This document shows, in pieces, positions 17,003 to 24,449 of a stretch of 64,000 bases of DNA. Within the stretch, counting starts at the first letter, position 1. The number at the start of each line of letters is the position of its first letter. The DNA lies in the NCBI RefSeq assembly GCF_014287355.1, contig NZ_JACOPE010000001.1, positions 1,116,001 to 1,180,000 on the forward strand, in the 5' to 3' direction. The notes under the pieces are model-generated. The model saw only the letters and a program-made list of their open reading frames with translations, had not been told where the DNA came from and made no database searches. The stretch is from Ruminococcus hominis (GTDB taxonomy: Bacteria; Bacillota; Clostridia; Lachnospirales; Lachnospiraceae). The position numbers and the translations under genes were made by a program.

Positions 17003-17626
17003 ATGAAACAGATATTATGCTTTGGCGATTCAAACACATGGGGATTAAATGCGGAGACAGGAACACGATTTTCTTGGGAAGAGAGATGGACAGGTGTCTT
17101 ACAGGAAAAATTGCAGGGACGCGATATTCGAGTGATTGAAGAGGGGTTATGCGGAAGAACAACAATATTTGAAGATCCGTTTCGTATAGGAAGACGAGGA
17201 ACGGAATTACTTCCAACGTTATTGGAAACACACACTCCAGATGCAATTGTCTTGATGCTTGGAACCAATGACTGCAAAACAATATTCGGTGCATCTGCAG
17301 AAGTAATCGGGAAAGGAATTGCAAAATTGTTGGAACAGATTGAACAATTTGCATCAAAAGCGAAAGTACTGGTGATATCTCCGATTCATTTGGGGGATAA
17401 AGTATGGATGGAAGAGTTTGACCGTGAATTTTCACAGGAATCGGTAGAAGTATCGAAAGAATTGGAATCGGTATATGAAACGATTGCTCAGAAATATGGA
17501 AAACAGTTTATGCGGGCAGCAGATTATGTGAGCTGCTCGGCAGCAGACCAGGAACACATGGATAAGGAGAGTCATCTAATTCTTGCAAATGCAATCTATA
17601 AAAAATTAGAAGAAGGGATTTTATAA
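17003..17626 (+). CDS. SGNH/GDSL-family hydrolase (lipase/esterase-like)
   Basis: A 207-residue esterase of the SGNH hydrolase fold. Block I is CFGDSNTWG with the nucleophilic Ser, LCGRTT gives the block II Gly, LGTNDCK is block III with Asn, and ADQEHMDKESH near the C-terminus carries the Asp-His pair. There is no signal peptide, so it acts in the cytoplasm. Relatives act as arylesterases or carbohydrate deacetylases. It is followed 3 bases later by the AzlCD genes, so all three are probably co-transcribed. Substrate unknown. Confidence 0.85.
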   Translation: MKQILCFGDSNTWGLNAETGTRFSWEERWTGVLQEKLQGRDIRVIEEGLCGRTTIFEDPFRIGRRGTELLPTLLETHTPDAIVLMLGTNDCKTIFGASAEVIGKGIAKLLEQIEQFASKAKVLVISPIHLGDKVWMEEFDREFSQESVEVSKELESVYETIAQKYGKQFMRAADYVSCSAADQEHMDKESHLILANAIYKKLEEGIL

Positions 17627-17629
17627 AAA

Positions 17630-18316
17630 ATGAAACATGCATTTATAAAATCGATTCCTATTTTGTGTAGTTACGTGTTTGTAAGTATGGCATATGGGAT
17701 TATGATGGAAGAAGCGGGATTTCATTGGTACTATTCTTTATTGATCAGTTTAACCGTATATACAGGAGCATTTCAGTTTGTTTTGATTACATTTTTAAGC
17801 AGTGGAGCTTCTATTCTTACAATCGCATTGACAGCACTATTAATGAATAGCAGGCAGACATTTTATAGCCTGACATTTATTGAAGAATTCAAAAAAATGG
17901 GAAAGCGCTTACCTTATATGATCCACACGATGACAGATGAAACATATGCGGTCAATCTGACTTTGGAAGCAGAATGTCAGGATGAAAAGAAAAAAGAAGA
18001 GAGTATGTTTGGGGTGGCATTTTTAAGCAGATGTTACTGGATGTTTGGAGCAGTACTCGGTGGCGTGTTGGGACAATTAATCCCATTTGAATTAGAAGGA
18101 ATTGATTTTTGCATGACAGCGTTGTTTGTTATTATTTTTATTGACCAATGGGAGAAGAGTGAGAATCATTTTCCTGCACTTTTAGGGATTATAGTAGCAT
18201 TAATAAGTTTATATTTATTTGGTCCACAAAGGTTCATGTTAGTGGCACTCTTGATTGTGTCTGGAATCTTATTACTTGTCAGGGAAGGAAATGAAAAGGA
18301 AGTACATTGTGAGTAA
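17630..18316 (+). CDS. azlC: AzlC-family branched-chain amino acid export permease, large subunit
   Basis: A 228-residue membrane protein with about six to seven helices. AzlC family features are SIPILCSYVFVSMAYGIMMEE at the start, followed by LTALLMNSRQTFYSL and the HTMTDETYAV motif near residue 102. With AzlD it exports branched-chain amino acids or their analogues such as 4-azaleucine. It follows the SGNH hydrolase by three bases, and its end overlaps azlD by 26 bases. This is the usual azlCD arrangement. Confidence 0.9.
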   Translation: MKHAFIKSIPILCSYVFVSMAYGIMMEEAGFHWYYSLLISLTVYTGAFQFVLITFLSSGASILTIALTALLMNSRQTFYSLTFIEEFKKMGKRLPYMIHTMTDETYAVNLTLEAECQDEKKKEESMFGVAFLSRCYWMFGAVLGGVLGQLIPFELEGIDFCMTALFVIIFIDQWEKSENHFPALLGIIVALISLYLFGPQRFMLVALLIVSGILLLVREGNEKEVHCE

Positions 18317-18632
18317 AGAAATGATATTTATTGCAATTTTTGTTTCGGCAGTGATTACATTTTCTCTTCGGGCGTTGCCGTTTATAGCATTTCGCGGTGG
18401 AAGACAAATGCCGGAAAAATTGATATATCTTGGGAAAATTCTTCCATCAGCGATTATGGCAGTGTTGATCGTATATTGTCTAAAAGATGCAATCCGGGAT
18501 GTTCGAGGAGTAGGGATTGCACAATTTGTAGCAGTAATCGTGGTGGCAGTTAGTTATAAATGGAAGCATAATACGTTGGTGAGTATTGCGTTGGGGACAG
18601 TGTGTAATATGTTGCTTAGGATTGCTATTTAG
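18291..18632 (+). CDS. azlD: AzlD-family branched-chain amino acid export protein, small subunit
   Basis: A 113-residue membrane protein with about four helices. VSAVITFSLRALPFIAF and LGKILPSAIMAVLIVYCL are typical of AzlD. The ATG at 18291 has AGGGAAGGA upstream and overlaps the end of azlC; an upstream in-frame start exists but would overlap more. It is the small partner of AzlC. Its TAG stop codon lies inside the left tip of a 272-base inverted repeat. Confidence 0.88.
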   Translation: MKRKYIVSKEMIFIAIFVSAVITFSLRALPFIAFRGGRQMPEKLIYLGKILPSAIMAVLIVYCLKDAIRDVRGVGIAQFVAVIVVAVSYKWKHNTLVSIALGTVCNMLLRIAI

Positions 18633-18900
18633 TTCATTAAGTTGGATAAGCGTCCCTGAGAAAAATATTGGATATGAATTTCTGTTCAGACTCCGTCAGC
18701 GGGAAATACATAAAGGTCAGAATTATTATTAAAAACAGAGCTTAGAAACCAGCAACTCGGGCTGTGCCCTCAAACAGCAAGTTTCTAAGCTCTAACGTAA
18801 AATCCTGGCCTTTTAGTATTTCCAATCGCTTCCTTTGTATTCACCGAAATTCATATCCAATATTTTTTCTCAGTGCGTTATCGCAAATCTAATGAATTAA
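18629..18900. repeat. 272-bp imperfect inverted repeat (MITE-like or large structured RNA)
   Basis: TTAGTTCATTA at the left end matches TAATGAATTAA at the right. Inside, GAGAAAAATATTGGATATGA (18658) pairs with its complement near 18850, GGAAATAC pairs with GTATTTCC, AGGTCAG with CTGGCCT, and GAGCTTAGAAAC (18738) with GTTTCTAAGCTC (18781). The whole element folds into one long interrupted hairpin with a loop around 18750-18780. It begins in the azlD stop codon and carries no ORF. It looks like a miniature inverted-repeat element, but a structured RNA is also possible. Confidence 0.7.
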
Positions 18901-18960
18901 AGAGCAGTGCTCTGTGGTGTACCGTAATAGAAACAGGTAGATGATTTTTTTGTAACCGTT

Positions 18961-19326
18961 GTATCTGCAAGCCCTTGGTATTCGTTATTGCAGATGCTCT
19001 TTTTTAGACCGATGTATCTACAAGGCTTTGATATTCATTGTTGCAGATGCTCTTTTTGGAATCAATGTATCTGCAACTTGCTTTTCTTCGAACTTGCAGA
19101 TACTTTTAATCCTGCCTGTTGTGTACAATTGCATCTGCATCTTGCCTTTTCTGGGATTTAAAGATACTTCCTTTGCAAATTTTGCATCTACATCCCACAT
19201 TTTCGATAACGTGAAGATGCTCCCCAGTAAAATTGCGCATCCTCTACTTGCTCTTTCAATGCTTTGTGGATGCTCCCATCAAAATTTTGCATCTTCAATC
19301 CCCGAAAATCCACTATCGCAGATATT
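18961..19326. repeat. Array of about seven hairpin units with 53-bp period
   Basis: The first three units, at 18961, 19014 and 19067, are GTATCTGCAA, a 17-base middle, TTGCAGATGC or TTGCAGATAC, then a T-rich tail. Four more diverged units begin near 19130, 19183, 19236 and 19286 with GCATCT or GCATCC and matching GATGC or GATAT. Steps are 53, 53, 63, 53, 53 and about 50 bases. Each unit can form a short hairpin, and the tails of the first units resemble terminators. It lies between convergent genes. An open frame across the array looks accidental. Confidence 0.7.
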
Positions 19327-19429
19327 ACTCAATATTCCTCAAGTTCTCCCGCTCATGGAATCTGAGCAAGAATTCTTATATCAATTTTTTGTAAGGAACG
19401 TATTGCCACTTAATGAACTAAATAGCAAC

Positions 19430-20977
19430 TTACAACATATTCAGATATTTCATAATCATCAGCGACAGATTCATATTCATATAATCATCCCCCTGTGTCA
19501 AGTCACTTCCAATCAATTCCTTAATCTTTCCCATCCGGTACAGTAACGTATTCTTATGTACATGAAGATTCTTGGCGACAAGCGAAGACTGTCCCGGGTT
19601 TTTCAAGTATTCTTGAAGCGTATTTAAAAAATCAGTCCCTTTTTCCTGGTCATATAAATAGAGGTTCATCAATCCCGGATGGATTAAAAATCGGATTTCA
19701 GTATCTTCTTTTTCAAATATTTCCAACATTTTATAAACATAATAATCACTATAATAACAAAGCGGAGTGGAAGTGTTTAACTTCAGACCAAGATTAATCG
19801 CATCAATCGCCTGTTGATAGAAACGAGAAGTATCTTCCAGATTCTGATAGAAGTTACTGATTCCGGCTTTTAAATTATTAGCAGCGAGATATTCTTTTAG
19901 TTGCGAAAGTTCATATTCACTGAAGCCCTGATATAAGTTTTTATTAATTAGAAATACAATCGTGTCTTCATAGATGACATAAATACTTCCAGAAAAAATG
20001 CGTTTCAAATGCTCCAAAATCACTTCTAACTGCAAATGAGAGGAACTTTGTGCAGATGGTGGTATGGCTATAATATAGAAAGAACTTTTAAGATTATAGC
20101 CGAGTACCTCCAGACGTTCCTTGAGATTTTCAATATTATTCTGTGGGTTGCGAAGTAAATCTACAAGAAAATAAGAGTACATAACCCCTTTGTTTCTTGT
20201 GTAAGCAGGATCTTTCTGAAGTTCGAGTGATACCAGTTTACAAAAACGATGGAAGAAATCAGGAACATAGTCTTCAAAAGGATGTTCAGATTCCAGCATC
20301 ATGACATGACCTACTTCAATATTTTGTATGTGGATCGCATCTACAAGCATACCGGTGTGAACAAGTTCGCTTGTATAGTAATAAGGGTGATTATATTTTC
20401 GAACCATTTCATCCAGATGATTAGCGCGGATAGAAGCAATTCCTTGTTTACTAATATAACCAGATTTGCTTTCTTCACGAAAGAAATCATTATCCGGAAC
20501 AATACCGGCAGAGATGGCCAGATATTTATTTTGTAAATCAACAACATAGATTGGATTACCAAATATTCTTGAAGCAGTGTCTACCAGATATTGAAGTCCT
20601 TTTCCGGAAAAAGAGGCATTTAATAGGAGATGCATACCTGCAGTGATCTGTTGGATTTCTGTTAATAATTCCATAGCAGTATTAAAAAGTGCAGCCTGCG
20701 AGAAGGATGTGCCAAAATATAAAATAGTGAAGCAACTTTGCTCATATACGGAGAAATCTAAACGTTCTCCAAAACACATCAAAGTAAATTCAGCATTCGT
20801 ATTGGCTGCGGGCATTGTGTTTGTAGAAGTCAGATACAGACTTGAAGATTCAAAATGTGGGCGCATCGGGTCAAAAATTCGAACATTGATCATATCACAG
20901 ACATTGTCAGAATGCCCGAATATTTGCGGTTGATACCCCTTTTCTTTTAGTTTCGACATAAAAATCTGATATTCCAT
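19430..20977 (-). CDS. PucR/CdaR-family transcriptional regulator
   Basis: A 515-residue regulator. The C-terminal helix-turn-helix of the PucR type is SLVAKNLHVHKNTLLYRMGK near residue 465. The central part is a GGDEF-like/PAS-like sensor of this family (FYQQAIDAINLGL is the typical helix before the HTH). The ATG at 20977 has AAGGAG 7 bases upstream; the frame stays open for 47 codons more, but without a site. Family members respond to purine breakdown products, sugar acids or amino acids. It is divergent from the thiolase cluster with 237 bases between, which makes it the likely regulator of that cluster. Confidence 0.85.
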   Translation of the reverse strand: MEYQIFMSKLKEKGYQPQIFGHSDNVCDMINVRIFDPMRPHFESSSLYLTSTNTMPAANTNAEFTLMCFGERLDFSVYEQSCFTILYFGTSFSQAALFNTAMELLTEIQQITAGMHLLLNASFSGKGLQYLVDTASRIFGNPIYVVDLQNKYLAISAGIVPDNDFFREESKSGYISKQGIASIRANHLDEMVRKYNHPYYYTSELVHTGMLVDAIHIQNIEVGHVMMLESEHPFEDYVPDFFHRFCKLVSLELQKDPAYTRNKGVMYSYFLVDLLRNPQNNIENLKERLEVLGYNLKSSFYIIAIPPSAQSSSHLQLEVILEHLKRIFSGSIYVIYEDTIVFLINKNLYQGFSEYELSQLKEYLAANNLKAGISNFYQNLEDTSRFYQQAIDAINLGLKLNTSTPLCYYSDYYVYKMLEIFEKEDTEIRFLIHPGLMNLYLYDQEKGTDFLNTLQEYLKNPGQSSLVAKNLHVHKNTLLYRMGKIKELIGSDLTQGDDYMNMNLSLMIMKYLNML

Positions 20978-21002
20978 ATATACTCCTTTATGAAAAAATC
21001 CA

Positions 21003-21018
21003 TTGTGCGTTCGCACAA
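21003..21018. promoter_or_regulatory. Operator-like palindrome in the pucR-thiolase gap
   Basis: TTGTGCGTTCGCACAA has perfect 7-base arms around TT. It lies 26 bases upstream of the regulator start codon. Its position suits autoregulation by the PucR-type protein. It does not match the element found at the two internal promoters of the cluster. Confidence 0.45.
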
Positions 21019-21214
21019 AAAAATCAAAATTAATCCGTATAATATCATGCTGTGACACGATGAAATCATTAAAATCATTATATATAATTAAGCAAGAATC
21101 GTAAAGAACAAAATTCAAGTCGAGCAGCCGCGAGACTTGGCGTTGGATGATGATACAAAAAACAGATGTCTATGTTCTTACGCAGGAAAATGTTCATAAG
21201 AAAGGATGAAAACA

Positions 21215-22528
21215 ATGAATCAGACGAAATTGGGAAAATACCAGAGAAGCGTTTCTATTATCGGTGTTGGATGTACTCCATTTATGTATACAGTAGATAA
21301 TCCAGAAACAGACGGACTGACAGAAGGTGAAATGTTTGGATATGCAGCATTGAAGGCAATGGAAGATGCAGGAGTAAATCCACAGGATGTAGATTTTTAT
21401 TTCCATGGACAGGCAAGTCCTCTGAATGGTTCAAACTATTTAACACCAAACGTGCAGATTTCAAACTGGTTTGGTATGAAAGGAAAAGGTTCTATCCATC
21501 ACTCAGAAGCATGCTGTACAGGTTATCTTGCAATCGAGCAGGCTGTAAATGCAATTGCATCAGGAAAATATGACTGTGTACTTACGGGTGCCGTTGAGTT
21601 TGGTGACAGTACACCAAGTCCGGCTGACAGCGTAGAAACACCAAAGCATCCATATAAACGCGATAAGATGACAATGGATAAATTTTTGAAAACAACATCA
21701 TGGTTGTATGACCGTACATATACAAGACAACTTATGGCCGGACAGGAATTAATCTATGACGATGCGGCTGAATGGTATGTCCGTACAAGAGGTATTTCAG
21801 CAGAGGATATGAATAACACATTGAATGCAATGTGCATTAATAATAGAAGAAATGCTTCTACAAACCCGCTTGCGATTGAAAGAACAACATACGAAGAACT
21901 GGCAGAAAAAGCAGGCATGACATTAGATGAGTACATGAATTCTCCATACAATCCGAAAATGGGAGATTTCCTTCGTGCAGGCGGAGTTGAGTTAAAATGT
22001 GACGGAGCTGCTGCTTGTATCGTATGTGCAACAGAGAAGATTCCGGAAATCGCAAAGAATTTAAAACATAAACCAATCGAAGTACTTGGAATAGGAAGTG
22101 CTGCTTGTGAAGCAACAACACCACATTTTGAAGTTGCTGCAACAGAGGAAGCTGTTCGTCAGGTATATGAAGCAACAGGATTGTCAGGAGATGATCTGGA
22201 TATTTTCTTTGCAAATGACTTTATTATCACTTCTCATTTGGTATCAGCAGAAATTGCCGGATATCTTCCATACGGAGAAGGATGGAAATATATCTGTGAT
22301 GGACGTACAGCATGGGATGGTGATAAACCAATCAATACAAATGGTGGAAGAACATCATTTGGACATGCGCATGCTGCATCTGGTCTGGCTGATATGTACG
22401 AAGCTTGTAAACAGATGTGGAATGAGTGTGGAGAACGTGAGGTTAAGAAAGTGCCTAAGACAGCAATGCTTCGTGGATATGGCGGAGCACAGAATGTGGC
22501 AGCAATCGTGATTCGTACAATGGACTAA
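21215..22528 (+). CDS. Thiolase-fold enzyme (acetyl-CoA acetyltransferase / lipid-transfer-protein aldolase type)
   Basis: A 437-residue thiolase-superfamily protein. The nucleophilic Cys is 100 or 101 in SEACCTGYLAIEQA, and the catalytic His is in FGHAHAASG (about 384). The second Cys of normal thiolases, in a CxGGG loop at the C-terminus, seems replaced: the segment reads LRGYGGAQNV. Partners with a DUF35 protein, as here, occur in archaeal thiolase/HMG-CoA synthase complexes and in actinobacterial Ltp2-ChsH2 retro-aldolases of sterol side-chain breakdown. The enzyme therefore makes or splits a C-C bond next to a thioester. The ATG at 21215 has AAAGGA 8 bases upstream; one at 21206 is too close. 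Direction and substrate unknown. Confidence 0.82.
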   Translation: MNQTKLGKYQRSVSIIGVGCTPFMYTVDNPETDGLTEGEMFGYAALKAMEDAGVNPQDVDFYFHGQASPLNGSNYLTPNVQISNWFGMKGKGSIHHSEACCTGYLAIEQAVNAIASGKYDCVLTGAVEFGDSTPSPADSVETPKHPYKRDKMTMDKFLKTTSWLYDRTYTRQLMAGQELIYDDAAEWYVRTRGISAEDMNNTLNAMCINNRRNASTNPLAIERTTYEELAEKAGMTLDEYMNSPYNPKMGDFLRAGGVELKCDGAAACIVCATEKIPEIAKNLKHKPIEVLGIGSAACEATTPHFEVAATEEAVRQVYEATGLSGDDLDIFFANDFIITSHLVSAEIAGYLPYGEGWKYICDGRTAWDGDKPINTNGGRTSFGHAHAASGLADMYEACKQMWNECGEREVKKVPKTAMLRGYGGAQNVAAIVIRTMD

Positions 22529-22546
22529 TAAAGAGGAGGAAGTACC

Positions 22547-22960
22547 ATGGCTATCAAATTGGAGAAAGTCGTAGAGAAATTTTATTTAGGCCTTGAAGAG
22601 GGAAAAATCTTAGGTCGTAAGTGTCCAAAGTGCGGACATGTAGAATTCCCACCTGTATATGCATGTAATAATTGTGGAAATTATGAAACAGAGTGGTATG
22701 AAATCAGTGGAAAAGCAAAATTACATTCCATCGTATTACCGGCAGCACTTTCTACAAAACCGGAATATAAAAAATTAGGTAAATTCTGTTATGGAGAAGT
22801 AGAAATTGAAGAAGGAACAAGATTGAATGCAGTTGTTCGCGGAGTCAGCAGAAAGAACAGAGCAGAGCTGGAAGCGAAGCTTCCGGTAAATGTTCATGCA
22901 GCAATTGTGGAACGTGATAATGGAGTGAAAACAGTAGTATTTGATTTAGATGAAGAATAA
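22547..22960 (+). CDS. DUF35 OB-fold Zn-ribbon protein (thiolase partner)
   Basis: A 137-residue protein with an N-terminal zinc ribbon (Cys26, 29, 40 and 43 in CPKCG and CNNCG) and a C-terminal OB fold (about residues 52-135). DUF35 proteins bind next to thiolase-like enzymes and cover or channel the acyl-CoA tail. It starts 18 bases after the thiolase gene with AAAGAGGAGG upstream, and an acyl carrier protein gene follows. The combination suggests an obligate complex of thiolase, DUF35 protein and perhaps ACP. Confidence 0.88.
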   Translation: MAIKLEKVVEKFYLGLEEGKILGRKCPKCGHVEFPPVYACNNCGNYETEWYEISGKAKLHSIVLPAALSTKPEYKKLGKFCYGEVEIEEGTRLNAVVRGVSRKNRAELEAKLPVNVHAAIVERDNGVKTVVFDLDEE

Positions 22961-22973
22961 GGAGAACAAAACA

Positions 22974-23213
22974 ATGTCAAGACAGGAAATTTTAGAACAG
23001 GTATTAAACATGGTAGCTATGTCATACAAAAAAGATGTGGTAGGACTTTCAGAAAAAACATCATTTAAAGAGGATTTAGGCGGAGCATCTGTACAGATGG
23101 TAGCATTAGTTTCGGAAATTGAAAATGAATTAGATGTGGCTTTGATGTTAGTTGATGCAAGTGCATGTAATACAATCTCAGATCTTGTTGATTTAATCGA
23201 GGAAGAAATGTAA
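22974..23213 (+). CDS. Acyl carrier protein with atypical attachment motif
   Basis: A 79-residue acidic helical protein that fits the acyl carrier protein family in length and pattern (FKEDLGGASVQMVALVSEIE). The Ser that would carry phosphopantetheine is Ser39. The usual Asp-Ser-Leu is Ala-Ser-Val here, so the Asp recognised by many phosphopantetheinyl transferases is missing. It starts at ATG 22974, 9 bases after AAGGAG; an ATG 24 bases upstream overlaps the DUF35 gene and has no site. It is the last gene of the first transcription unit and may hold the acyl chain for the thiolase-DUF35 pair. Confidence 0.85.
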   Translation: MSRQEILEQVLNMVAMSYKKDVVGLSEKTSFKEDLGGASVQMVALVSEIENELDVALMLVDASACNTISDLVDLIEEEM

Positions 23214-23241
23214 ATTATTTTACAATTTAAAGAACAAAAGC

Positions 23242-23293
23242 AGACACATTTTGTAAATGTGTGCTGTTGTTTTGAAAATGTATTTCTTACAAT
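23242..23293 (+). promoter_or_regulatory. Conserved promoter/operator element, copy 1 (before phosphotransacylase)
   Basis: AGACACATTTTGTAAATGTG forms an inverted repeat (ACACATTT/AAATGTGT), runs into TGCTGTTGT, and a TACAAT -10 box begins exactly 46 bases after the element starts. The same elements at the same spacing occur before the MFS gene (26192). It is therefore likely a shared regulator site with its promoter. Confidence 0.65.
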
Positions 23294-23328
23294 ACAAAAT
23301 GTAAATAAATTACTTTTGGAGGAGAAAA

Positions 23329-24336
23329 ATGAGCGTATTAGATCAGATTTATGCAAAAGCAAAAGAAGATCCACAGCGCGTTGCCTTTCCGGAGGCTGAA
23401 AACGAGAAAATGATGCAGGCTGCTTATGAGACAGGAAAAGAAGGATATATCATTCCAATTCTTGTAGGCGATGCTCAGAAAATCACAGAACTGTGCAAAG
23501 AGCGCGGATATGAGACAGATGTTTTCAAGATTGTGGATATTCAGGAAGAAGAATACAAAAATAAACTGATTGCAGACTATGTTGCAAAGCCTGAAACACT
23601 TTTGAAAGAAAAAGCACTTGGCCGCCGTATGCAGAACCCATTATATTATGCAATGGTAATGCAGGCAGTTGGTGAGGCAGAGGTAACATTTGCAGGAATT
23701 GATAATACAACAGGAGATGTACTTTTAGCAGGACAGATGATTATTGGACTGCAGCCGGGAATCAGCACAATTTCAAGTATCGGACTTTGTGATATTCCTG
23801 GATTTGAAGGAAGCGAAGGCAGTTTGCTTGCAGTCGGAGACAGTGCAGTATGTACAAATCCAAATGCAGAACAGCTTGCAAGTATTGCAATCTCAGCATG
23901 TGATACTGTAAAGGCATTGCTAGACTGGGAGCCAAGATGTGCGATGGTAAGTTATTCTACACTTGGAAGTGGTCAGGGAGAATTGATCGACAAAGTTGTA
24001 GAGGCAGTAAAAATTGCAAATGAGCTTCGTCCGGATCTTGCAATCGATGGAGAATTTCAGTTTGATGCAGCAATTTCACCGGCTGTAGCAGCAAAAAAAG
24101 TTACAAGAGAAAGCAAAGTTGCCGGAAAGGCAAATGTTGTAATCTGGCCTGATTTAAATGTAGGTAATGTTGGAGTAAAATTGATTCAGCAGTTTGGACA
24201 TGCAAATGCTTATGGACCAATGCTTCAGGGATTCAACAGTGTGGTTTGTGATTGCTCAAGAGGGGCTCCGGTATCTGAAATTAAAGGTAATATTATTATC
24301 AGTGCAGCTCGTGCAGCAGGAAGCAAAACAAAATAA
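23329..24336 (+). CDS. Phosphotransacylase (phosphate acetyl/butyryltransferase family)
   Basis: A 335-residue enzyme of the Pta/Ptb family, exchanging CoA of an acyl-CoA for phosphate. Motifs are RVAFPEAENEKM at the start, MVSYSTLGSG near 205, IDGEFQFDAA near 243 and VIWPDLNVGNVGVKL near 270. The sequence looks closer to Pta than Ptb in its C-terminal half, but its partner is a butyrate-kinase-type enzyme 113 bases downstream. Together they turn an acyl-CoA into acid and ATP. The start has TGGAGGAG upstream. Acyl preference unknown. Confidence 0.88.
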   Translation: MSVLDQIYAKAKEDPQRVAFPEAENEKMMQAAYETGKEGYIIPILVGDAQKITELCKERGYETDVFKIVDIQEEEYKNKLIADYVAKPETLLKEKALGRRMQNPLYYAMVMQAVGEAEVTFAGIDNTTGDVLLAGQMIIGLQPGISTISSIGLCDIPGFEGSEGSLLAVGDSAVCTNPNAEQLASIAISACDTVKALLDWEPRCAMVSYSTLGSGQGELIDKVVEAVKIANELRPDLAIDGEFQFDAAISPAVAAKKVTRESKVAGKANVVIWPDLNVGNVGVKLIQQFGHANAYGPMLQGFNSVVCDCSRGAPVSEIKGNIIISAARAAGSKTK

Positions 24337-24398
24337 TCATTGATTGCAGAAGAATGCAAATAAACAAATAAACCAAAATCGCTACTAAATATATAAAT

Positions 24399-24433
24399 GT
24401 AATGCGGGCGCAGTAACATGCGCCCGTAATTAC
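24399..24433 (+). other. GC-rich intercistronic hairpin between pta and kinase genes
   Basis: GCGGGCGCA and TGCGCCCGT flank GTAACA, and GTAAT and ATTAC extend the stem. This is notable in such AT-rich DNA. There is no T-tract, so it may adjust expression or mRNA stability between the two genes rather than terminate. Confidence 0.55.
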
Positions 24434-24449
24434 TAGATGGAGAAATGTT

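Noticed and set aside
18961..19326. CRISPR array
   Set aside because: Units are palindromic, the middles are not unique spacers of normal length, sequence decays strongly along the array, and no cas genes are nearby.
18959..19546. 195-codon plus-strand ORF starting with TTG
   Set aside because: It runs through the hairpin array and into the 3' end of the regulator gene on the other strand. Its repeated RYCRCSFL-like segments come from the DNA repeats. There is no ribosome binding site.
22098..22511. 137-codon ORF in another frame of the thiolase gene
   Set aside because: It is fully inside the thiolase gene, has no start site, and its composition is typical of a shadow frame.
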